The position numbers and the translations under genes are program-made. From NCBI RefSeq assembly GCF_000577275.2, contig NZ_HG916855.1, forward strand, positions 1,798,001 to 1,862,000: a stretch of 64,000 bases of DNA, in the 5' to 3' direction. Positions 18,190-26,969 of this stretch are shown one piece after another. Origin of the DNA: Rhizobium favelukesii. GTDB taxonomy: Bacteria; Pseudomonadota; Alphaproteobacteria; Rhizobiales; Rhizobiaceae. Under the pieces are notes generated by a model. It worked only from the letters and a program-made list of their open reading frames with translations, was not told the DNA's origin and ran no database searches. Position 1 is the stretch's first letter, and each line of letters opens with the position of its first letter.

Positions 18190-18217
18190 AGAATTCCATG
18201 CCAAAAGGGGATGCGCA

Positions 18218-18994
18218 ATGACACAGACGGTAGCGATCGTGACCGGTGCTGCGGGCGATATAGGGCGCACCATTGCTGGGCGCCTGGCACAGGATCACGA
18301 CATCATACTTTTGGTCGACATCGACGTTGCCGCCGCCGAGAAGGCGGCACGCGCGCTGGGCTCGGCCGATCGTTTTGTCGCCTACGGCTGCGATGTGACC
18401 AGCGAAACAAGCGTCGCCGAAATGGCAAAGCGGGCCGCCTCGCTCGGTTCCGTCAGGACGCTGGTCAACAATGCCGGTGCAGCGCGCGCCGTCAGCCTGC
18501 ATGATACGACCCCGGAAATCTGGCGCATGGACAATGCCCTCAATCTCGAGGCTCCCTTCCTGTGCTTCCGGGCCGTGGAGGATCTGCTCGCGGCGTCGAA
18601 AGGCTCTGTCGTCAACATCGCATCCGTCAATGCCATGAACGTCTTCGGCCACCCGGCCTATAGCGCTGCAAAAGCGGGACTGCTTCATCTCACCAAACTG
18701 GTGGCGGTGGAATATGGCAAGTTCGGTATTCGTTCGAATGCTGTTGCGCCCGGCACGGTGCGCACGCAGGCATGGGAGGCGCGCGCTGCCGCCAACCCGA
18801 ACGTCTTCGAGGAAGCTCGCCGCTGGTATCCGCTGCAGCGCGTCGTCGACCCCGCGGATGTTGCAAATGCCGTCGCATTTCTGGCCGGACCGCAGGCTGC
18901 GGCCATCACCGGCGTCTGCCTGCCGGTGGATTGTGGTCTGACCGCCGGCCAGGCGGAACTTGCCCGCACTTTTTCGCAGTCCGAGCACTATTGA
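18218..18994 (+). CDS. Short-chain dehydrogenase/reductase
   Basis: 258-residue classical SDR with all key features: the TGAAGDIG cofactor loop (residues 9-16), NNAG (about 86-89), and catalytic Ser (NIASVNA), Tyr and Lys (YSAAK, about 148-152). Asp after the second strand (LLVDID) suggests NAD(H) preference. The chosen ATG follows GGGG at a proper distance and matches the family N terminus. It lies between the RpiR and GH20 genes and probably oxidises a sugar, amino sugar or hydroxy acid made in the pathway. Confidence 0.9.
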   Translation: MTQTVAIVTGAAGDIGRTIAGRLAQDHDIILLVDIDVAAAEKAARALGSADRFVAYGCDVTSETSVAEMAKRAASLGSVRTLVNNAGAARAVSLHDTTPEIWRMDNALNLEAPFLCFRAVEDLLAASKGSVVNIASVNAMNVFGHPAYSAAKAGLLHLTKLVAVEYGKFGIRSNAVAPGTVRTQAWEARAAANPNVFEEARRWYPLQRVVDPADVANAVAFLAGPQAAAITGVCLPVDCGLTAGQAELARTFSQSEHY

Positions 18995-19019
18995 AAGACA
19001 CGCTTAGAGAGGAACAGAT

Positions 19020-20939
19020 ATGACTGTGGCGCCTTATCGCCTGGAGAGCTCGTGGCATCCTCTTGGCGGCCCGAACGGCCGCTTTACCTTTTCCCTTTTC
19101 AATCTCTGCGACGTCGCGCTTTCCGGTTTTACGCTGGTCTATACGTCGCTGACGCGCGTCATCGACCCGAAGGCCTGCGAGAACGCAACGTTTCTGCGCC
19201 GCAATGCCAATTTCCATGAGTTTGCTCCGCCAAAAGGCTTTTCCCTCGAACCCGGCAAAAGCTGGACCTTCACCGTCAGCGGCCTTCACAGGCCCGCTCG
19301 CCACTGCACGGATGGCGCAAAGTCAGCTTACGTGACGTTGGCGGATGGGAAGCATGTGACGATTGGTGTTTCCGATCTGCTCCTCGAAGGCCGCGTCAAC
19401 GAACCGCCGCCGGTACTTCTGCCGGAAGGCAGGCTCGAGCTTCCATTCTCGCTGCAGCCCTGGCCGGCAGAGATCGATGCCAAACCAGGTGATGACTTTC
19501 CCGTTGTTCTCTATCCGGCGGAAGGATCATCGGGAGACGACCTGCGTGCCGTCTCGACTGTCCTTTCGCTCTGCCGGCGCCTCTTCGAAAGCGATCATAC
19601 GCCCTTCAATCTCGTCGCCTCGCCGCAGGGCCGGGCCCTGCAATTCTTGGTTGACGCGACGATCGCCCCGGAAGGCTACACGCTCGCCTTCTTTGCCTCG
19701 CAGATCACATTGTCCTTTGCTGATGCGGCCGGGCGCCAATATGGACTGACGTCGCTTGCGCAGCTGCTGCACGGCGCCCGCAGTCAGCCGCAGACGTTTT
19801 GCTTCCCCGTTGCCGGCTCGATTTCGGACAGGCCCCGATATGGCTGGCGGGGCTGCCATCTCGACGTTTCGCGGCAGTTCTATCCGACAGCTGATATCAA
19901 GCGGCTGATCGACATCCTCGCTTGGTTGAAGCTCAACATCTTCCATTGGCATCTGACCGACGACGAGGCATGGCGCCTTGAGATCAAGGCGTATCCGGAA
20001 TTGACGGCAACAGGCGTCCTGCGCGGTCCCGATGAGCCACTCCTGCCGCAACTCGGCAACAGTGCCGAACCGGTTGGCGGCTTTTACTCTCAGGACGATG
20101 TGCGTGAGATCGTCGCTCACGCGGCGAAATTGAGTGTCGAGATCATCCCCGAGATCGATATTCCAGGCCACAGCACGGCGACCTTGACGGCGCTGCCTGA
20201 TCTGGCAGACGGCCAGGAGGCGCCGGAGAGCTACCATTCGGTGCAAGGATATCCGAACAATGCCCTCAATCCGGCGGTGCCACTGACCTATGAATTCCTC
20301 GAGAAACTATTCGACGAGATGGTCGAACTTTTCCCCTCGTCCTACCTGCACATCGGTGGCGATGAGGTGGCGAATGGCTCGTGGCTTGCGTCTCCGCTTG
20401 CCAAGACGCTGATGGAGAAGGAGGGAATTTCGGGCACGTTCGCGTTGCAGTCCTATTTCTTGAAGCGCGTCAAGGAAATGCTGACGGCGCGCGGCCGCAA
20501 GCTGGCGGGCTGGAACGAGGTGGCGCATGGCGGCGGTGTTGCCGCCAGGGACACGCTGCTCATGGCGTGGGAGAACCCGCAGGTTGGCATCGATCTTGCC
20601 AAGCAAGGCTACGAGGTCGTCATGACCCCTGGCCAGGCCTATTACCTCGATATGGTCCAAGCGGAAGCGTTTCAGGAGCCGGGCGCAAGCTGGGCCGGAA
20701 CCGTGCCCCCGGCCCACACCTATGCCTATGAGGCGGAGGGCGACTTTCCGGAGGAATTGAAGGACAAGATGAAGGGTGTCCAGGCCTGCATCTGGTCGGA
20801 GCACTTCCTGTCGCGCGGCTATTTCAACCGGCTGGTCTTCCCCCGCCTTCCTGCGATTGCGGAAGCCGCATGGACGCCGCGGGCGATGAAGGACTGGCAT
20901 CGCTTCGCCGCAATCGTGCCCCTGAGCCCGAAACTGTGA
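19020..20939 (+). CDS. Beta-N-acetylhexosaminidase, GH20
   Basis: 639-residue family-20 glycoside hydrolase that removes terminal beta-linked GlcNAc or GalNAc by substrate-assisted catalysis. An unassigned beta-rich N-terminal domain (about residues 1-130) precedes the small GH20b domain (about 150-260) and the catalytic barrel, which begins RYGWRGCHLDVSRQFYP. The barrel has HWHLTDDEAWRLEIKAYPEL, IPEIDIPGHSTA and the catalytic pair Asp448-Glu449 in HIGGDEV. No signal peptide is seen, so it likely acts in the cytoplasm on an imported glycoside. It is 25 bases after the SDR gene and eight bases before the frameshifted M81 gene. Confidence 0.93.
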   Translation: MTVAPYRLESSWHPLGGPNGRFTFSLFNLCDVALSGFTLVYTSLTRVIDPKACENATFLRRNANFHEFAPPKGFSLEPGKSWTFTVSGLHRPARHCTDGAKSAYVTLADGKHVTIGVSDLLLEGRVNEPPPVLLPEGRLELPFSLQPWPAEIDAKPGDDFPVVLYPAEGSSGDDLRAVSTVLSLCRRLFESDHTPFNLVASPQGRALQFLVDATIAPEGYTLAFFASQITLSFADAAGRQYGLTSLAQLLHGARSQPQTFCFPVAGSISDRPRYGWRGCHLDVSRQFYPTADIKRLIDILAWLKLNIFHWHLTDDEAWRLEIKAYPELTATGVLRGPDEPLLPQLGNSAEPVGGFYSQDDVREIVAHAAKLSVEIIPEIDIPGHSTATLTALPDLADGQEAPESYHSVQGYPNNALNPAVPLTYEFLEKLFDEMVELFPSSYLHIGGDEVANGSWLASPLAKTLMEKEGISGTFALQSYFLKRVKEMLTARGRKLAGWNEVAHGGGVAARDTLLMAWENPQVGIDLAKQGYEVVMTPGQAYYLDMVQAEAFQEPGASWAGTVPPAHTYAYEAEGDFPEELKDKMKGVQACIWSEHFLSRGYFNRLVFPRLPAIAEAAWTPRAMKDWHRFAAIVPLSPKL

Positions 20940-20947
20940 GGTCGGCG

Positions 20948-22383
20948 ATGCGGATCGCGGTCGGCGGAATTCACACGGAATGCAGCACTTATTCGCCGGT
21001 GCTAGTGACAATCGAGGATTTCCGCGTCCTTCGCGCAGAGGACCTTCTTGGCTCGGACTATTTCAGCTTTCTCAATGCGCACGAGATTGAGCATCTTCCG
21101 CTTCTGCATGCACGCGCGTGCCCGGTGGCCCGGTGTCACGGGCCGCCTACGAGACATTCAAGGCGGAGTTTCTCGATCGTCTGCAAGGTGCCTTGCCAGT
21201 CGACGGTCTCTACCTTGCCATGCATGGCGCCATCAATGTCGAGGGAATGGACGACGCCGAGGGAGACTGGATTGCGGCCGCCCGTTTGGTCGTTGGTCCG
21301 GACTGCATGATCGCAGCAAGCTACGATCTGCACGGCAATGTCAGCCAGAAGATCGTCGACCAACTCGACATATTCGCGGCCTATCGCACCGCCCCGCATA
21401 TCGATGTTCGGGATACGATGGTGCGTGCCTGGTCGATGCTGGTCGACGCCTTGAGGACAGGCAAGCGGCCGGGTGTAGCTTGGGCGCCAGTGCCCGTTCT
21501 CTGGCCGGGGGAGCGAACATCAACCGAGGTCGAGCCTGCAAAGCGCCTCTACGGGATGTTGCCCGACGTCGATCAGCGTGACGGCATCCTCGATGCCAAT
21601 CTGATGATCGGCTATGTGTGGGCGGACGAGCCTCGGGCGACTGCCTGCGCGATCGTCACAGCGACCGACAAGCGGGCGGCAGCGCAAGCTGCAGAAGAGC
21701 TCGCGCTTTCTTACTGGAATGCGCGCGATGACTTCGCCTTTGGTCCAGTGACCGGTGTGCTTGACGCCATGCTCGACATTGCCGAGAACGCGTCGACGGC
21801 GCCCGTGGTCCTTGCCGATTCTGCTGACAATCCGACCGGCGGCGGCGTTGGCGATCGGGCTGACGTCCTCAAGGCATTGCTGGCCCGTAGATTTGACGGA
21901 GCGCTGCTTGCCGGCATTGTCGACCGGCCGGCCGTCGCGGCATGCTTTGCCGTCGGCAAGGGCGCAAGGATCGAGCTGGACATCGGCGCAACCCTCGACC
22001 CGTCGAGCGTGCCTGTCCACATTGAAGCCGATGTCGTCTTCCTCGACGACCCTGGCGCTGCGGCCGAGCGCCAGGCAGTGGTGAGGACTTCAGGCATTAC
22101 GGTCGTGCTCGCAGCGCGACGGCGCCCCTATCACAATATCACCGATTTCACACGCCTTGGCCTCGATCCGAAATCGGTGCGCATGCTGGTGGTGAAGTCC
22201 GGCTATCTTTCTCCGGAGCTGGCGCCAATTGCCAATCCGAACCTGATGGCTTTGACGCAGGGCGTCGTCAACCAGGATATCGAAGGTCTGGTCAGCAGGC
22301 GACGCACCCGACCGGCCTTCCCGTTCGATCGCGACTTTGACTACGCACCGCGGGCGCGCCTTTCTGCGCGCTGGCAAGACTGA
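20948..22383 (+). pseudogene. M81-family (MlrC-type) gene with a frameshift near codon 58
   Basis: Second M81 gene. The first 57 codons read MRIAVGGIHTECSTYSPV to LLHARA in one frame. The rest continues from about 21119 in another frame as PGGPVSRAAYETF and runs to the normal end, with LAMHGAINVEGMDDAEGDW, SYDLHGNVS, DNPTGGGVGD and VVKSGYLSPEL all intact. Adding one C to the CCC at 21121-21123 joins HARAC with PGGPV and restores a full-length protein of about 478 residues. A single-base deletion, recent or a sequencing error, is therefore the only defect. A good GAGG stands before the ATG. The operon position between GH20 and the exporter suggests a working gene in relatives. Confidence 0.85.
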
Positions 22384-22474
22384 TTTTTTGTCCCGGCAGG
22401 TTTCGGCGTTGCGCCGAACCTGCTAAGGCGCCCTTCATCCGCACCACCGGGTGTTTGCCACCCTGATCCCAATC

Positions 22475-23677
22475 ATGACCCGATTCCTGCCTGATGTATT
22501 CCGCAACCCGACAATCCGGGTCAGCATGCTTGCGATCTTCGCCTTTGGCTTTGCGGGGGCGGCGACCTCGCCATATCAATCCGTCATTGGCATTCGCGAA
22601 CTCGGTTTGAGCAACAGCCTGTACTCGGCGCTGATATTCGCAGCTGCAGCCGTCAACGTCACCATCAGCATCCTGCTTGGCAATCTTGCCGACCGACTTG
22701 GCGAGTATCGTCCGCTGATGCTTTCGGTTGCCGTTTTTGGCATCTTCGGTTACGGCGCGGTCTATCTCTTTCCCGCGCAGGCAACGTTCATCTTCAGTGC
22801 GCTAGTGCTGCTGCCGATCTATAACGCACTGAATTCCTTGCTCTTCGCCAATGTGCGCGCGACCACCATCGGCATGCCGCGCGGTGACGTTGCCACGGTC
22901 AACTCAGGCGTGAGGGCGATGATCTCGCTTTCCTGGGTGCTCGTGCCCGGGTTTGTCGGTGTCCTCCTGGCGCGCTCGACCAGCATGCTGCCGGCCTATC
23001 TCTTGGCCACCCTCGCCTGCATGGTGTGTCTTGGCCTGATCGCGGCATTCCTGCCGCGCCAAAGCGGCACCGACAAGGCGGCAACGCGCCATCTTTCCTA
23101 TCTCGCCGCGCTTGCAGAAGTCATCTCGCCGCGCGTCTTCATCCGCGTGATTGCAGTGTCGCTGATCAGCAGTACTCTTCACGTGAACGGCGCCATCCTG
23201 CCGCTGATCGTGACTGGATCCGCGCACGGCACGGTCGGCGATGTCGGGATCCTGGTCGGCATCGTCGCTTTCCTCGAAGTGGTCTTTATCGTCGTCTGGG
23301 GGCGTGTCCAACGGATCATGAACCACGTCGCGGCCCTGGCGATCGGCACGATCATCTACGTTGTGTACCTCGTGTTGCTCGGCTTTGCCTCCGCGCCGTG
23401 GCATGTCTATGCCTTGACCCTCATCAGTGGAATCGGCGCCGCGGCCCTCATCAGCATCCCAATCACCTATCTGCAGGATCTGATAGCCGAGCGGCCGGGT
23501 CTCGGCAGTGCGCTGATATCCGTCAACATTTTCCTGAGTGCGGGACTGAGCGCGCTTCTGTTTGCGATCGGCACCGGCGTCAGCGGCTATTCCGGAACGG
23601 CAATCATCGGTGCTGTGGCGGGCCTCTCGGGTCTTTTCCTGCTGCTCTTCTTCGATGGCGCCAAACGACGGCGCTGA
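22475..23677 (+). CDS. Major facilitator transporter, sugar efflux (SetA/SotB-like)
   Basis: About 400 residues with twelve predicted membrane segments in two halves of six. The loop between segments 2 and 3 has the MFS motif GNLADRLGEYRPLM. Overall it resembles sugar efflux transporters of the SetA type (AGAATSPYQSVIGIRELGLSNSLYSALI). ATG 22475 is used, but GTG eight codons earlier is possible, as neither has a strong ribosome site. It is the last gene of the ridA-rpiR-SDR-GH20-M81 operon, about 90 bases after the M81 stop. Efflux would relieve build-up of sugar released in the cytoplasm by the GH20 enzyme. Confidence 0.82.
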   Translation: MTRFLPDVFRNPTIRVSMLAIFAFGFAGAATSPYQSVIGIRELGLSNSLYSALIFAAAAVNVTISILLGNLADRLGEYRPLMLSVAVFGIFGYGAVYLFPAQATFIFSALVLLPIYNALNSLLFANVRATTIGMPRGDVATVNSGVRAMISLSWVLVPGFVGVLLARSTSMLPAYLLATLACMVCLGLIAAFLPRQSGTDKAATRHLSYLAALAEVISPRVFIRVIAVSLISSTLHVNGAILPLIVTGSAHGTVGDVGILVGIVAFLEVVFIVVWGRVQRIMNHVAALAIGTIIYVVYLVLLGFASAPWHVYALTLISGIGAAALISIPITYLQDLIAERPGLGSALISVNIFLSAGLSALLFAIGTGVSGYSGTAIIGAVAGLSGLFLLLFFDGAKRRR

Positions 23678-23715
23678 GACGGTCAATGTTTTCACGGCGA
23701 GCCACGTAACCGAAA

Positions 23716-23744
23716 ATGCCCGCCGCGAGACCGGCGGCGGGCAT
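23716..23744. terminator. Bidirectional terminator-like hairpin between convergent operons
   Basis: ATGCCCGCCGC (23716-23726) and GCGGCGGGCAT (23734-23744) make a perfect eleven-base GC-rich stem with a seven-base loop. It lies between the exporter stop and the stop of the opposing binding-protein gene, preceded on the plus strand by a short A-run, so it can act for the minus-strand operon with a T-run (CGAAA read in reverse). Confidence 0.75.
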
Positions 23745-23775
23745 CTGCTCAAAGGCTCGGGAGAGAGTGTGAGCC

Positions 23776-25101
23776 TCAGATGTTGGCGAGCAGCTCGTTG
23801 ATGCGCTGTTCCATGTCGGTAAGGGCTGCATCGATCTCCTTCTGGCCGGTGATCGCCGCGCTCATTTCCTGGCCAATAATGTCCTGGATCGCGAACTGGC
23901 GCTGGACGGTAGACGGAAGCGGCGTGCCGAGCGTGGCGATCGCCGAAATCGTGTCGCGATGCGGCAGGGCCTTGAACTGATCGGAATCCAACACCGCCTT
24001 GACAGCTGGCAAATGGCCGGTGCGCGACCAGTCGAAATCGTTGTCATGGAAAAACTTCAAGAACTTCCCGATGGCCGCGGTCTCATCCTCGGATCGGTCC
24101 TTTTGCGAGACGGCCCAGCTGTGGCCGTCGGCGTATTGCGCCTTCTTGCCCGGGAAGAGCTGCGGATAGGGATAGACGGCATAGCCGCCGGCGTTGAGCG
24201 CGGTACCGGACTTTTCGGACGATGCCGTGTAGTCACCGATGACCCAGGTGCCGTTCAGGTGAACACCGCCCTCGCCTGCGAGAAAGGCATTGATGCCGGC
24301 CGCATAGTCCAGATCCTTGGTGGTGTAGCCGTTGTCGTAGATCGCCTTGTACATCTCGAGGACCTTCTTGGCCTCGGGCGTATTGATCTTGACCTGCTTC
24401 GGATCGGCAAAGAAGTTGGAATCCTGCTGGAACAGATACGTATAGAGATTGCGGGTATAGAGCGCGACTTCATTCGCCAGGTTCTGGACGAAGTAAGGCT
24501 TGCCGGTCTTTTCCTTGAACTGCTTGGCCTGCGCCAAGAGCTCGTCGACGCTGGTCGGCAACTTCGGCGTGCCGTCGGCATTGACCAGATCGGCCTTTTT
24601 GAAGAGGTCCATATTAATGTGGTACAGCATGGTCCAGCTGTCGATGGGCAGGCCGTAGATCTTGCCGTCCTTGGTGACGCCGTTCAAGCTGGCGTCGGTA
24701 AAGTCGGTGGAGGCGACACCAACAGACTTCATCACGTCGTCGAGTGGCATCAGCAGGCCCTTGGACTGATAATCGGCAAGCACCGACTGGTGGACGGTGA
24801 CAATGTCAGGCGGATCGCCGGCGGCGAACTGCGCCGTCAGCTGATCGTAGCCCGGCCATTCGACGGTCGTCACCGTCACATGCACATCCGGATTGTCCGC
24901 GTTGAACTTGTTGATGAGCGAGGTGATGATGCCGCATTCGCCGACCGCCTTGCTGACGTCGGTATTGGTGCCGAAATCTGCATCGCAGGCGCCGAAGAAG
25001 CGCTGCACGGTGAGTTCGGTGGCAGCATAAGCCGGGCTTGTGCCGGCAAGGGCAATCACCGAGGCCGCCGCCAGCATGTATTTTCTCAAGGTATGCGTCA
25101 T
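23776..25101 (-). CDS. ABC sugar transporter periplasmic binding protein (arabinoside cluster)
   Basis: 441-residue family-1 binding protein. Signal peptide: MTHTLRKYMLAAASVIALAGTSPAYA, cleaved near residue 26. The mature chain has the usual KDGKIYGLPIDSWTMLYHINMDLF pattern and a cysteine pair (GACDAD, GECGI) that may form a disulfide. The second of two close ATGs is used, because GGAGG stands eight bases before it. It is the last gene of the ATPase-permease-permease-binding protein operon, which follows a GH51 arabinofuranosidase. An arabinose-containing oligosaccharide is the likely ligand, by context only. Confidence 0.9.
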   Translation of the reverse strand: MTHTLRKYMLAAASVIALAGTSPAYAATELTVQRFFGACDADFGTNTDVSKAVGECGIITSLINKFNADNPDVHVTVTTVEWPGYDQLTAQFAAGDPPDIVTVHQSVLADYQSKGLLMPLDDVMKSVGVASTDFTDASLNGVTKDGKIYGLPIDSWTMLYHINMDLFKKADLVNADGTPKLPTSVDELLAQAKQFKEKTGKPYFVQNLANEVALYTRNLYTYLFQQDSNFFADPKQVKINTPEAKKVLEMYKAIYDNGYTTKDLDYAAGINAFLAGEGGVHLNGTWVIGDYTASSEKSGTALNAGGYAVYPYPQLFPGKKAQYADGHSWAVSQKDRSEDETAAIGKFLKFFHDNDFDWSRTGHLPAVKAVLDSDQFKALPHRDTISAIATLGTPLPSTVQRQFAIQDIIGQEMSAAITGQKEIDAALTDMEQRINELLANI

Positions 25102-25185
25102 TTCCATCTCCTCCTCATTGGGTCTTCGACCCTTGGCTAAGCCCCCTCCCCGGGAGCCGGTTGCGACGTCATCGCAAGGTCAGCG

Positions 25186-26037
25186 TCAGCGCACGGCGGC
25201 GCCAGACACTGCCGTCACGATGTATTTCTGGAAGAACAGGTAGAAAACGAGGACCGGGGCACCGGCAAAGACAGCCTGCGACATCAGGAAGCCGAGACCT
25301 TCCGACTGTGCAAAGTTGGTCTGCGATGAAGCGATCCCGATCGTCAGCGTATACATTTCCTTCTTGGTGCCGGAGATCAGCGGCCAGAAGTAATCGTTCC
25401 AGGCGCCGAGGAAGGTGAAGATGCCAAGCGTCGCCTGGGCGGGAATCGTCAGCGGCAGGAGCACTTTCCAGAAGATCTTGAAGCGGCTGGCATTGTCCAA
25501 GAGCGCCGCCTCGTCGAGTTCCTTGGGGATGGCGCGGAAGTACTGCGTCATTAAGAACACGCCGAAGGGCGCCGACAATCCTGGGAGGATCAGCCCGTGA
25601 TAGGTGTTGTGGAACTTCAGCCAGCTGAAGATCTGGTGGCGAGCGATGAGGACCGCCTGCTCGGGGATCGCAAGGCCGAGCAACACGATGATGAAGAGCG
25701 TGTTGCGGAACGGAAAGTTCAGACGTGCGAAGCCGTAGCCGGCAAGCGACGACAAGATCAGTGTGAAGATCGTCAAGCCGCCGGCGACGATGACGCTGTT
25801 CAAGATCCAGCGGAATACCGACGAAGTCGCCAGGATATTGATATAGTTTTTGATCGTGTAAGGCGCACGGAAGACGGAATTCATGTCCGCCATCAGTTCC
25901 TTGTTGTCCTTGAGCGAGAGCGCAATCACCCACAGCACCGGCGCCATCATGATCAGCGCGCAGACGACTGCCAGGATGAGGATCACGCGATCGCCGGTCG
26001 AGCGACCGACCATGCTGCCACCGGAAACAGCACTCAT
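25186..26037 (-). CDS. ABC sugar transporter permease (CUT1, MalG-like)
   Basis: 283-residue permease with six membrane segments starting VILILAVVCALIMMAPVLWVIA. The EAA loop reads DEAALLDNASRFKIFWKVLLPLT (about residues 185-207). AAAGGAGAGGAAGG precedes the ATG, which overlaps the stop of the other permease gene by four bases. It is the partner of that permease in the importer next to the GH51 gene. Confidence 0.93.
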   Translation of the reverse strand: MSAVSGGSMVGRSTGDRVILILAVVCALIMMAPVLWVIALSLKDNKELMADMNSVFRAPYTIKNYINILATSSVFRWILNSVIVAGGLTIFTLILSSLAGYGFARLNFPFRNTLFIIVLLGLAIPEQAVLIARHQIFSWLKFHNTYHGLILPGLSAPFGVFLMTQYFRAIPKELDEAALLDNASRFKIFWKVLLPLTIPAQATLGIFTFLGAWNDYFWPLISGTKKEMYTLTIGIASSQTNFAQSEGLGFLMSQAVFAGAPVLVFYLFFQKYIVTAVSGAAVR

Positions 26038-26969
26038 CCTTCCTCTCCTTTGCGGCGCGAAATGAAGTACTGCGCCATCGCAGCAATCAGGATCAGTATG
26101 AAGAGAATTTCGGAGGCGGCGGCCCCGAGGCCGAGGTCCCACTTGGTAAAGGCGGCTTCATAGATGTAGAGCACGATCGGCTTCGACACATTGTTTGGGC
26201 CGCCGAGTGTCATCAGCTTCGCCTGGCCAAACAGTTGGAATTGCAGCACGACCTGAATGATGAGCACGAGCACGAAGGTGCGCCGGATCGATGGCAGCGT
26301 GATGTACCACAGCGTGCGCCAGCGGCTGGCATTGTCGAGGGCAGCGGCTTCATAGATTTCGGCCGGCACCTGCTGCAGTGCCGACAGGAACAGCATCATC
26401 GGCAGGCCGATGCACCACCAGACGGTCGCAACCGCGATGCCGATCATCGCAAGGTTCGGATTGGAGAGGAAGGCGGGGGCCGGCAGGCCGAACCAGCCAT
26501 AGATGGTGGCAAGCAGGCCGAAATTGCCGATGAAGACGATGCGCCATATCAGCGTGACGATCGTCACTGACAAGACGGAAGACGAGAAATAGACGGCGCG
26601 CAGCGCCGCTGCCACCTTCGTCTTGCGGTTCAGGGCAAGCGCCAGAAGCAGGCCGATGATGGCGAGCGTCGGGACCGTCAAAAGCACGAAGTAGAAGGTA
26701 TTGCCGACCGCCTGGATGAAGATCTTGTCCCTGAAGAGCCTGGCATAGTTATCAATCCCGACAAACCGGCCGATGCCGAAGGCATCCGCCTTGTGGAGGC
26801 TGAGCCAGATGCCCCAGAACAGTGGCACGACAAGCAGGGTCACGAAAAAGCAGAGGTAGGGCGCGACGAAGAGAGTGTTGCGCCAGAGCGGCGCATTGAT
26901 ATTCTGCACCGTCTGCCGGGCGGCGATGCCGGCGGCAGGCCGGGCGGAGGAAAGCGCCGCCTCAGCCAT
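26034..26969 (-). CDS. ABC sugar transporter permease (CUT1, MalF-like)
   Basis: 311-residue permease with a cytoplasmic N terminus of about 30 residues and six membrane segments (first about 32-55). The EAA loop is YEAAALDNASRWRTLWYITLPSI (about 205-228). AGGAGG stands six bases before the ATG. The start overlaps the 3' end of the ATPase gene by eight bases, so translation is coupled with it. Confidence 0.93.
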   Translation of the reverse strand: MAEAALSSARPAAGIAARQTVQNINAPLWRNTLFVAPYLCFFVTLLVVPLFWGIWLSLHKADAFGIGRFVGIDNYARLFRDKIFIQAVGNTFYFVLLTVPTLAIIGLLLALALNRKTKVAAALRAVYFSSSVLSVTIVTLIWRIVFIGNFGLLATIYGWFGLPAPAFLSNPNLAMIGIAVATVWWCIGLPMMLFLSALQQVPAEIYEAAALDNASRWRTLWYITLPSIRRTFVLVLIIQVVLQFQLFGQAKLMTLGGPNNVSKPIVLYIYEAAFTKWDLGLGAAASEILFILILIAAMAQYFISRRKGEEG

